From a virus: a DNA stretch of 64,000 nt. Shown here piece after piece: positions 22,606-29,379 of this stretch (position 1 is the first letter of the stretch; every line of letters begins with the position of its first letter). The translations under genes and the position numbers were made by a program. The notes beneath the pieces are model-generated. The model ran no database searches and was not told where the DNA came from. It saw nothing but the letters and a program-made list of their open reading frames with translations. Where the stretch lies: the IMG/VR virus record IMGVR_UViG_3300037104_000892, positions 1 through 64,000 of that record, one strand, 5' to 3'.

Positions 22606-22643
22606 CTAATATAATCAAAATAACTGATATAAAAAAATATTTA
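22606..22643 (-). promoter_or_regulatory. Class I promoter of the TonB-NadR operon
   Basis: AAATATTTTTTTATATCAG then TTTTGATTATATTAG on the minus strand, between pnuC and the receptor operon. Confidence 0.65.
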
Positions 22644-23201
22644 GGCAACTTTTTTCTGCCAATCATAAAATCCTTTAACAGCTAATCCTAAAAGAATCAA
22701 ATAAAGAAATGAAGAAACGAATAATCCTTTGAAAAGAAACATCCCAACATATACGAGATCAACAAAAATCCAAAGGTACCAATTTTCAATTTTTCTCTTT
22801 ACAAGTAATTGATTTGCGACTAAACTTAATACAGCTGTCATAGAATCAATATAAGGAAGAGATGCATTTGTGTATGTCTTAAAAATATAAGCTATGATTA
22901 AATAAGCTATAAGGATGGGTATAAGATAAATGACTCTTTGTTTGTTTGTGAGCTTTTCAACTTTAGTGATACTATTATCTTTAACTTCGCCTTTATAATA
23001 CCAAAGAAGGAATCCAATGACACCTTGTATTGCAAATATGCCTTGCAATATGAAATCAGCATATAGTTTTGTATGCCAAAATACAACAGCATATAAAATC
23101 ACTGCCCATATTCCTACAGGCCATGAGAGTAGTTTTCCTTTAGTCGTTAAGTATACACACAAAAGAGTTAAAAGAGCTGCAAAAATTTCTATCGTTAGCA
23201 T
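22641..23201 (-). CDS. pnuC: PnuC-family nicotinamide riboside transporter
   Basis: 186 residues with about seven membrane helices. Family features include LLSWPVGIWAVILYAVVFW near the N-terminus and NWYLWIFVDLVYVGMFLFKGL near residue 140. PnuC facilitates uptake of nicotinamide riboside, which is trapped by phosphorylation; the phage also carries the NadR kinase. The related thiamine transporter PnuT is similar, but the NAD gene context favours PnuC. Co-directional with the Tad2-like gene upstream. Confidence 0.9.
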   Translation of the reverse strand: MLTIEIFAALLTLLCVYLTTKGKLLSWPVGIWAVILYAVVFWHTKLYADFILQGIFAIQGVIGFLLWYYKGEVKDNSITKVEKLTNKQRVIYLIPILIAYLIIAYIFKTYTNASLPYIDSMTAVLSLVANQLLVKRKIENWYLWIFVDLVYVGMFLFKGLFVSSFLYLILLGLAVKGFYDWQKKVA

Positions 23202-23204
23202 AAC

Positions 23205-23405
23205 TTATTCAGTATAAATTTCCCAATCACTGTCCCATTCTTTTTCTGATCTCCATTTCCAAAATTCAGCCGGTGAACAAACTACGCTATCTTCCAATAA
23301 GTACATGCCTTTAGATGTCATTGACATCCATTCGTCTGGTGAAAAATAGTAATGTCTTACTTTTTTGCCTTCACGCATTGCGCGTATTGCTTCCAGTTTT
23401 GTCAT
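23205..23405 (-). CDS. Tad2-like (DUF2829) protein, possible anti-Thoeris sponge
   Basis: 66 residues. Begins MTKLEAIRAMREGKKVRHYY and ends SEKEWDSDWEIYTE, the typical start (EAI.A...GKKVR) and end (DW.I) of DUF2829/Tad2 proteins. Tad2 binds the gcADPR signal made by Thoeris TIR proteins and blocks the defence. Its place between pnuC and other NAD genes fits a role in NAD-signal counter-defence. The middle strand sequence is divergent, so this is a fold-level assignment. Confidence 0.6.
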   Translation of the reverse strand: MTKLEAIRAMREGKKVRHYYFSPDEWMSMTSKGMYLLEDSVVCSPAEFWKWRSEKEWDSDWEIYTE

Positions 23406-23697
23406 TGAATAAATTTTCTAAATTCTGTATATGTTTTTCAATATATTCTTTGTCAGCTTTTAAATTCTGAATTTTGTAAAAAATCCAAGAATCTGCAAGA
23501 GGTTTCGTATAATCTAATGTATTCATTACTACACGATACGTATCACCCATTTCTAAATCTTCTAATGTGGCCCAACGCATAAAAGGTTCAGGAGAAATTG
23601 AAATAAGTCTGCTCGGGACGTAAATTATACGTTTTGAGTTAAAATAACGCTTACAGAGAAATGTATCTCCTATATTTGGGCGTGGTAAATATTTCAT
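23371..23697 (-). CDS. Hypothetical protein
   Basis: 108 residues with an N-terminal beta-rich part (RPNIGDTFLCKRYF) and a helical C-terminus. Overlaps the Tad2-like gene by 35 bases, so tightly coupled. Function unknown. Confidence 0.5.
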   Translation of the reverse strand: MKYLPRPNIGDTFLCKRYFNSKRIIYVPSRLISISPEPFMRWATLEDLEMGDTYRVVMNTLDYTKPLADSWIFYKIQNLKADKEYIEKHIQNLENLFNDKTGSNTRNA

Positions 23698-24074
23698 GCT
23701 GCTAATGATTTTCTGACCATTTTTTCAAGTTTATCTTTGTCAGATATTTTGATAACCTGCATCCAATATTTTGGCATTTTTTTGAATACTAAAGCCATCT
23801 GTTTAGGAGATAAAAATCCGCGGGAGATGTAATGTGTTGCAAAAGAAGACAGAATTTCACCATCAACTCCACTAAAACCTACACCATTTGCGTCGCGTGT
23901 TTCTTCATGTTCCTTTTCCATTGAAGTCTGGAATTCATAAATCTTCAAAAGAGCTTGGGTAGCCCAAGTCTTATTCGTAGATAACTGTTTCTTTACGAAA
24001 TTACGAGTTTCACCTTTTGTAATTTTGTGTCCGATTCCAAGTGATACAATAGGGTCTTCATTTTCTACAAACAT
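23694..24074 (-). CDS. Hypothetical protein
   Basis: 126 residues from ATG 24074; the longer frame would read through the promoter. The N-terminus VSLGIGHKITKGETRNFV is followed by helical segments. First gene of the unit that includes the Tad2-like gene and pnuC. No family recognised. Confidence 0.55.
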   Translation of the reverse strand: MFVENEDPIVSLGIGHKITKGETRNFVKKQLSTNKTWATQALLKIYEFQTSMEKEHEETRDANGVGFSGVDGEILSSFATHYISRGFLSPKQMALVFKKMPKYWMQVIKISDKDKLEKMVRKSLAA

Positions 24075-24095
24075 GATGTTTAATTTTGATTGTAT

Positions 24096-24136
24096 AGTAA
24101 ATATAATCAAAATTTCTGACATAAAAAAATATTTTG
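24096..24136 (-). promoter_or_regulatory. Class I promoter, best match to consensus
   Basis: AATATTTTTTTATGTCAGAA then ATTTTGATTATATTTACTA on the minus strand, driving the Tad2-like/pnuC unit. Confidence 0.7.
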
Positions 24137-24189
24137 CCATTTATTTTAACAAAAACTTAACAATTTTAACACAATAATCAGATGCCTCG

Positions 24190-24205
24190 ATGAATATATA
24201 AAATA
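24190..24205 (+). promoter_or_regulatory. Class III (late-like) promoter box
   Basis: ATGAATATATAAAATA on the plus strand just upstream of the plus-strand HNH gene. Confidence 0.5.
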
Positions 24206-24208
24206 AAG

Positions 24209-24925
24209 ATGAATCACTTAAAAATATACGAGCTAATAATTCAAAAAGTAAAATCTGAAAATAGAATTAAAAGTAAGCAAATCTATTATGAAAATCATCA
24301 CATAATTCCTCGTTGTATGGGAGGATTGAATGTTAAAGAAAATTTAGTATTGTTAACTGCTCGTGAACATTTTATTTGTCATAAATTATTAGTATGCATT
24401 TATCCTAAAAATAGAAAACTTGTATGTGCATTGCATAAAATGATATATGGCAATACAAATAAATATGTTAAAACATCTAGAGACTATGCATATATACGAG
24501 AATTAATTTCGAAAATTCCTTTTTCAAAAGAAACTCTTGAAAAATTTCATAAAAGAATTCCCTGGAATAAAAATAAAAAAGGATTACAGCATCATACCGA
24601 AAATTCTAAAAAAATATTAAGCGAAAAAAATACAGGCGAAAATAATGCAATGTATGGCAAAAAAGGAGAAAAATCACCTTCCTTTGGTCTTAAACGTTCT
24701 GTTAAAGTAAAACAAAAATTATCAGAAGGAAAACTTGGTAAAAATAATCCTAATGCTGGAAAATATGAAATTCACACTCCAGATAATTTTTATTTTATTG
24801 CTGAAGGCGCTACTACATTTATCAATGAACATCCTGAATATAACATAAATAGACATTTCATTTATTCTGCTGCATCTGTTAATGGAAATTTGTATAAAGG
24901 TTGGCGTGTTAAAAAATTAAATTAA
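24209..24925 (+). CDS. HNH homing endonuclease (plus strand)
   Basis: 238 residues. HNH core YENHHIIPRCMGG with LLTAREHFICHKLL, then a NUMOD3 pair (NNAMYGKKGEK, SPSFGLKRS). A C-terminal NUMOD1-like GATTFINEHP...GWRVKKL ends the protein. It is inserted against the direction of the NAD genes, between a promoter region and pncA, overlapping the pncA 3' end by 9 bases. Confidence 0.9.
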   Translation: MNHLKIYELIIQKVKSENRIKSKQIYYENHHIIPRCMGGLNVKENLVLLTAREHFICHKLLVCIYPKNRKLVCALHKMIYGNTNKYVKTSRDYAYIRELISKIPFSKETLEKFHKRIPWNKNKKGLQHHTENSKKILSEKNTGENNAMYGKKGEKSPSFGLKRSVKVKQKLSEGKLGKNNPNAGKYEIHTPDNFYFIAEGATTFINEHPEYNINRHFIYSAASVNGNLYKGWRVKKLN

Positions 24926-25552
24926 GGGCAATACCCAACTTTCCAAAATATAAACTCCTGCTTCTTTAAGAAGCTCAAATGTTTCTTCTTTTTCTCCGAT
25001 AAATTTTATTGCGTCAATGATAAAATATGTGTCAAACCCAGCCATTGCTGAATCGATTGCAGTTTCTTTGCAACAATAATCGCCCGCAAGACCTGTGATA
25101 TAAGTTTCAGTTACTTTACGTTCATCAAGAAACTCTTTTAAGCCAGTTTCTCTAAATCCACTGTACCCTTGATCGGCATTATCTGTGCCTTTTTTGAAGA
25201 TATAGAAGTCTTTCTTACATAATGTTAAATCGAGATCAGGATGAAATTCTGCACCTGGTGTATCTTGCACGCAATGGTCTGGCCAAAGAGTTTCTTGCGT
25301 ATCAGGATGAAAATCACTGCCATTTCTTAATGTAGGCCAATATTTATCAAAAGGTTTTGTTCCAGGGTGTTGTGAAGCGAAGCCTTCATGATCAACTGGA
25401 TGCCAATCTTTTGTAAATATAATGAGGTCAAATTTTTCAAGAAGAGAATTAATTACTTGCACAACCGCGTCCCCCTCTGGTACTGCTAAACTTCCGCCTG
25501 GACAGAAGTCGTTCTGTACGTCCACCACGATCAGTGCTTTTTGTTTTTTCAT
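24917..25552 (-). CDS. pncA: Nicotinamidase (PncA)
   Basis: 211 residues. Catalytic Asp in LIVVDVQNDFCPGG (residue 11), metal ligands in FTKDWHPVDHEGFAS, catalytic Lys in YIFKKGTD, and nucleophile Cys in GLAGDYCCKETAIDSA. It converts nicotinamide to nicotinic acid, the entry to the deamidated NAD salvage route. Last gene of the NadE operon. Nicotinamide is also the by-product of NAD-cleaving defences, so recycling it would be useful to the phage. Confidence 0.93.
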   Translation of the reverse strand: MKKQKALIVVDVQNDFCPGGSLAVPEGDAVVQVINSLLEKFDLIIFTKDWHPVDHEGFASQHPGTKPFDKYWPTLRNGSDFHPDTQETLWPDHCVQDTPGAEFHPDLDLTLCKKDFYIFKKGTDNADQGYSGFRETGLKEFLDERKVTETYITGLAGDYCCKETAIDSAMAGFDTYFIIDAIKFIGEKEETFELLKEAGVYILESWVLPLI

Positions 25553-25553
25553 A

Positions 25554-25751
25554 TTATTTATTGTTAGGTTTTGCTATTGAAGCCGTTCTTACATCTGGGT
25601 TGTCCATCAATTTTTGAATATAAGCGTGTGGGCTTTTAATGTTGTCATAAATTAAGATGTTGCCATCTTTAAATTCTACCATTACTGAATATCCTCCTGG
25701 GACTAAAGATAATGGATTTGTGCGATATTCATCGCCTACTACTAATGCCAT
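25554..25751 (-). CDS. Hypothetical protein
   Basis: 65 residues, small beta-sheet type (GGYSVMVEFKDGNILIYDN). Lies between the HD hydrolase and pncA with 1-3 base gaps. Function unknown. Confidence 0.5.
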   Translation of the reverse strand: MALVVGDEYRTNPLSLVPGGYSVMVEFKDGNILIYDNIKSPHAYIQKLMDNPDVRTASIAKPNNK

Positions 25752-25754
25752 ATT

Positions 25755-26255
25755 TTAATTATTTGCTAATGTTTCTAATGCTGTCCAAAGTTCTTCATAC
25801 TTATGACTTTTAAGATGCCAAGCAAACGAATCCATTTCTTTTTGATACATTTTAAACATTGTACTGCCTGTATCTTTTGAATATTTCATGTTTGCATATC
25901 TGTCACAAAGTTTTATGAAAGTTGCGTGTTTATATCGATCTATACCTGAATAATACGCATGATTCGCTCTTTCTTCTCGATTTCTCCCTTTTTCATTTGT
26001 TAAAGCAAAAGCATATTCTGCAATAGTTTCATTGGTTGCTTTTTTAACATCATTGTAAGTTTTTCCAGTATCTTCGATAACGTCATGAACCCAACATCCT
26101 GCGATTACATCTTCTCTATCTTTTTCTGGAATTAAATGAATAAAGCGTTCAGCTATTTCAACCACCATTTTAAGATGAAATTCATAAGGTTTGTCTTGAT
26201 ATCTTTGATTAACATCCCTGTGACAACTGATTGCATATGTTTTTACGTCGACCAT
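25755..26255 (-). CDS. HD-domain hydrolase, SpoT/MESH1-like
   Basis: 166 residues. Conserved HD pattern: DKPYEFHLKMVVEIAERF, CWVHDVIEDTGKTYNDV (HD-x-x-E-D), and later KLCDRYANMKY (the distal Asp). This is the small-alarmone-hydrolase arrangement, which cleaves (p)ppGpp or NADPH in MESH1. Co-transcribed with NAD synthetase. Likely substrates are alarmones or NADP(H); the sequence alone cannot decide. Confidence 0.8.
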   Translation of the reverse strand: MVDVKTYAISCHRDVNQRYQDKPYEFHLKMVVEIAERFIHLIPEKDREDVIAGCWVHDVIEDTGKTYNDVKKATNETIAEYAFALTNEKGRNREERANHAYYSGIDRYKHATFIKLCDRYANMKYSKDTGSTMFKMYQKEMDSFAWHLKSHKYEELWTALETLANN

Positions 26256-26256
26256 A

Positions 26257-27972
26257 CTAAATGTTGTAATAGTTTATAAGTGTTTCTCTGTTACTGAATC
26301 CTCTACTTCTTGGAGAAATAATGACTGTTGGAGCATGCTGGCCAGCTTTAAAAACTGATCTCTTCATGCATTTAACTGCAAAATCAATTTGTCCTTCAAG
26401 TCCTTTTTTATCATATTTTCTAACTTCATCAATTTTTGGAAAATAATCAGGATTGGGTTCTTCTTCGTATAATTCTTTGAGAATCTGAACTTTATTTTTC
26501 CTGTCTCTTATTAACATTGCGCATATTCCACTCTGAACCCAATAATCAATCGGGTCTTCCATCGCGTCAGGTAATTCTGCAGCTGGAGCGAATTTTCCAT
26601 TAAATAAATCAACAGGAATAACTTCTTTCTGATAAATATATTTATTGATGTAATCAGCCAATTCATATATTTCAACTTTGGTTAAATCACCAATCAAAGC
26701 GTGAACTCCAATTGATCCAATATCATGGAATGCACACCATCCTAAAACTATTTCTGTATGATTTGCTGTAGCTACAATTCCTGAATCGAATATGTGTGTA
26801 GCACCAAGGCCTTGAACAGTCCTTAATGTTGCCTGGATTGCTGCTTTTCCAATTAATGAAAGTTCTTGTCCAAAAGCTTTGTCACTTTCTTTAACAATCT
26901 TTTCATATATTTTTTGGATTGGATTTGTATAGTAAGTTACTTCCAAATTATTAGCCAATTGTTTAACATATTTTAACGATTTTGTGTTTAAACTAGAAGG
27001 GTTCGTAATAAATATGCAATTTTCTTTTCCCATCGATTTGATAACTAAAGCAGCTACTACAGCTGAATCGATACCACCGGAAAGATGAACTTGAGCTTTA
27101 GGAGTTCTTGATAATTTGAAAAATTCTTTTTGTTCGAATATTAAAGCATCAGTTATTTCTTTGTATTTTGAAGGAGGAGAATATGTAGTTTTATGCATAT
27201 CAACTAACCCACTATATTCTTTGAATGATGGAGCAATGAACATGCATTCACCTTTTTCATCAAAAATAGATGAATGACCATCAAAAATGACCACATTTTT
27301 TAAAATATCACCAACACCGACGGCATTGACGGAAATAAATGGAATTTTTAATCCTTTTGAGATCGTTTTCCATAATTTCATTCTTTTTGCCTGTTTTCCG
27401 TAATAAAAGTAGGATTGATTGATATGAACTAACAATTCAGCTCCTTTTTTCACCATTTCTTCCGGAATATTACGACTATGATCGTATATCCAAGCATCTT
27501 CACATATTAGAATTCCGATATTTACATTTTCATTTCCAATACGACATTTGAAAACTTTTGATTCGTGTCCAGGATCGAAGTATTTTTTATCTTCGTGGTG
27601 ATCTGCAGATGCAAGAAGTTGTTTATGATATGTGCGTATTTGATCACAATCTATAATTGCAGCTGCATTTTTAAGTTTTGGAAAACCATTTGCATGCATA
27701 CCAAGATAATCAATGTAACCAATGATTACAGTACCGGTGTAATTTATTTCCTGTATGTATTCCTGAAGTTCATTTATTTTTGAATACTGATCTTTTATAA
27801 AATCTTCACGATCCCATAATGATCCGCACATATATCCAGTTATTGCTGTTTCTGGAAAGATAGAAAGATTGGCACCGTCTCCTTTATCACGTAATATACA
27901 TGCACGTATTTTCTCGAAGTTACGGTTAATGTCTCCAGTGATTGTGTTAATCTGATGAATTGATGGTGTCAT
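26257..27972 (-). CDS. nadE: Glutamine-dependent NAD synthetase
   Basis: 571 residues. The N-terminal nitrilase-type glutaminase has the Glu-Lys-Cys triad in SIFPETAITGYMCG, RTYHKQLL and IGILICEDAW. The C-terminal NAD synthetase has the PP-loop VHLSGGIDSAVVAALV near residue 295 and an ADP-binding segment with HTEIVLGWCAFHDIG. Makes NAD from NaAD, ATP and glutamine. First gene of a four-gene operon behind a class I promoter. Ends with TAG, one of few such stops here. Confidence 0.95.
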   Translation of the reverse strand: MTPSIHQINTITGDINRNFEKIRACILRDKGDGANLSIFPETAITGYMCGSLWDREDFIKDQYSKINELQEYIQEINYTGTVIIGYIDYLGMHANGFPKLKNAAAIIDCDQIRTYHKQLLASADHHEDKKYFDPGHESKVFKCRIGNENVNIGILICEDAWIYDHSRNIPEEMVKKGAELLVHINQSYFYYGKQAKRMKLWKTISKGLKIPFISVNAVGVGDILKNVVIFDGHSSIFDEKGECMFIAPSFKEYSGLVDMHKTTYSPPSKYKEITDALIFEQKEFFKLSRTPKAQVHLSGGIDSAVVAALVIKSMGKENCIFITNPSSLNTKSLKYVKQLANNLEVTYYTNPIQKIYEKIVKESDKAFGQELSLIGKAAIQATLRTVQGLGATHIFDSGIVATANHTEIVLGWCAFHDIGSIGVHALIGDLTKVEIYELADYINKYIYQKEVIPVDLFNGKFAPAAELPDAMEDPIDYWVQSGICAMLIRDRKNKVQILKELYEEEPNPDYFPKIDEVRKYDKKGLEGQIDFAVKCMKRSVFKAGQHAPTVIISPRSRGFSNRETLINYYNI

Positions 27973-27990
27973 ATATCTATTTTTGTATAT

Positions 27991-28030
27991 TTGAATATAA
28001 CAATAATTTCTGACAAATAAAAATTATTGA
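27991..28030 (-). promoter_or_regulatory. Class I promoter of the nadE operon
   Basis: TTTTTATTTGTCAGAAATTA then TTGTTATATTCAAAT on the minus strand. Confidence 0.65.
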
Positions 28031-28065
28031 TCAACTATTTTTACTAAAACAATAAGTATTTCATT

Positions 28066-28569
28066 TTATTTGTCTTTTGCTTTGTGTGCACGCCACGTTA
28101 AATGTTCGTCTTCATGTTTAAGCCATTCTAATAACTCAGGATCATTTACTTGTTCGTGCTCAATTAACGACCAAAGCTGATTATCTTGAGTTGCTTTATC
28201 ATAAGCAACTACGTAATATATCTTTTTTATTCCTGATGCAATTATGTTTTTAAGGCATTCGTCACAAGGTTGTAATATCGTGTATATTTCAGAACCTTCA
28301 ATTGCTTTTCCTTCTTTAGCTGCAAATAAAATTGCATTCATTTCAGCATGAACCTCATTCATTTTTGACCACGTATGATGTTCTTCACGTTGAGTTTTAT
28401 AATCGTAATTTGGGAAGTGTTCTTTGCAATTTTCAAATCCCGGAGGTGTTCCATTTATGCCTGTAGATATGATTCTTTTGTGGTCTGCGATAACAGCACC
28501 AACTTGACGAGAAACACATTTGGATTCTTGGCCAAGTAAATAGGCTGTCTTTAAGAAAAAATTCTTCAT
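28066..28569 (-). CDS. dCMP/deoxycytidylate deaminase
   Basis: 167 residues. Zinc ligands and catalytic Glu in NEVHAEMNAILFAA (HAE), then ILQPCDECLKNIIASG (PCxxC). The N-terminal CVSRQVGAVIADHKRIISTG matches ComEB/T4 cd enzymes. Makes dUMP for thymidylate synthesis. Last gene of a four-gene operon of small proteins. Confidence 0.92.
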   Translation of the reverse strand: MKNFFLKTAYLLGQESKCVSRQVGAVIADHKRIISTGINGTPPGFENCKEHFPNYDYKTQREEHHTWSKMNEVHAEMNAILFAAKEGKAIEGSEIYTILQPCDECLKNIIASGIKKIYYVVAYDKATQDNQLWSLIEHEQVNDPELLEWLKHEDEHLTWRAHKAKDK

Positions 28570-28784
28570 GTTATTATTTTTTTCGCTATTTGTGATATTG
28601 ATGTAACTTCTTCAATATCTTCGCGTCTTTTATTTATTAATGAGCCATCGGAATCAAAAAGGCCTTTAGCTTTTTCTTCATCCGCCATTTCATTTTCAAC
28701 TTTTCTTTTAGCTGAATTGTAATCCTCAGCCATTACATAATAAGTCTTATACTTATTTGTTTTAACTTCAAATAGCATATTCAT
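28566..28784 (-). CDS. Hypothetical protein
   Basis: 72 residues. Starts like a small RNA- or DNA-binding beta fold (FEVKTNKYKTYYVMAEDYNSAKRKVE). Overlaps the deaminase start. Function unknown. Confidence 0.5.
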   Translation of the reverse strand: MNMLFEVKTNKYKTYYVMAEDYNSAKRKVENEMADEEKAKGLFDSDGSLINKRREDIEEVTSISQIAKKIIT

Positions 28785-28785
28785 A

Positions 28786-28989
28786 TTATCCTAAGGTTAT
28801 CCCACCCTTATTAGCGGCATCCGGGTCATCGGTCAATGTATTAACTAAATTGACACAATCAATTATAGATTTTTGAAGTGTGTTAATAAAGTTTATGTAA
28901 TCATTAAGATTGCCTAATTGCGGTTTTCTTGTTGCATTTTGCAAGTTATTCATCGCTGATTTAAGAAATTTTCTTTCTAGTGCTTCCAT
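28786..28989 (-). CDS. Small helical protein, paralog of the next gene
   Basis: 67 residues starting MEALERKFLKSAMNNL, with the same layout as the gene at 28991. The pair looks like a tandem duplication. Function unknown. Confidence 0.5.
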   Translation of the reverse strand: MEALERKFLKSAMNNLQNATRKPQLGNLNDYINFINTLQKSIIDCVNLVNTLTDDPDAANKGGITLG

Positions 28990-28990
28990 A

Positions 28991-29215
28991 TTATGTTAGT
29001 TTTATATCTTCAGATTTTTCAGGACCCGAACCATGAGTAACGATGGTGTTTATCATTGCTACGTTATCCTTAACGAGCTTTCGTACGTTTTTTACCAAAT
29101 TGAGCAATTCAGTATTGTCCAATTCTTCAGGTTCATCATATTCATCAGGTAAATCAGCACAATGGTTCAAATTTTGTGCTATTGTCATTAACATTTGTTT
29201 TTCTAGCTTTTCCAT
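28991..29215 (-). CDS. Small helical protein, paralog of the previous gene
   Basis: 74 residues from ATG 29215 (MEKLEKQMLMTIAQNL). The longer frame adds a leader that overlaps the promoter. First gene of the deaminase operon. Function unknown. Confidence 0.5.
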   Translation of the reverse strand: MEKLEKQMLMTIAQNLNHCADLPDEYDEPEELDNTELLNLVKNVRKLVKDNVAMINTIVTHGSGPEKSEDIKLT

Positions 29216-29217
29216 AG

Positions 29218-29262
29218 TTTTATCTTTATATACTAAAATAATCAAAAAAGTAATACGATTTA
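29218..29262 (-). promoter_or_regulatory. Class I promoter (weaker)
   Basis: TTTTGATTATTTTAGTATA on the minus strand; the upstream half of the motif is degenerate. Confidence 0.4.
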
Positions 29263-29286
29263 CAAAAATGTTGTTAAATGTTTGTT

Positions 29287-29318
29287 AAAAAACAAAAGCC
29301 CGAATTTCTTCGAGCTTT
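29287..29318 (-). terminator. Rho-independent terminator after the TROVE gene
   Basis: AAAGCTCGAA-GAAA-TTCGGGCTTT, a 10-bp stem with a GNRA loop, followed by TTTTGTTTTTT on the minus strand. Confidence 0.85.
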
Positions 29319-29379
29319 CAATTCCCTTATTTCGAAGGGCACCTAGTTACGTTCTTTCGAAGAGGCTTTACTAAGCATA
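29319..29379 (-). ncRNA. Structured 3' region of the TROVE transcript, possible partner RNA
   Basis: Between the TROVE stop and the terminator are two more hairpins, CCCTT/AAGGG and TCTT/AAGA, each with a TTCGAA element. Bacterial Ro proteins are often encoded beside their Y-like RNA. This stretch is a candidate but lacks a recognisable Y RNA motif. Confidence 0.3.
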
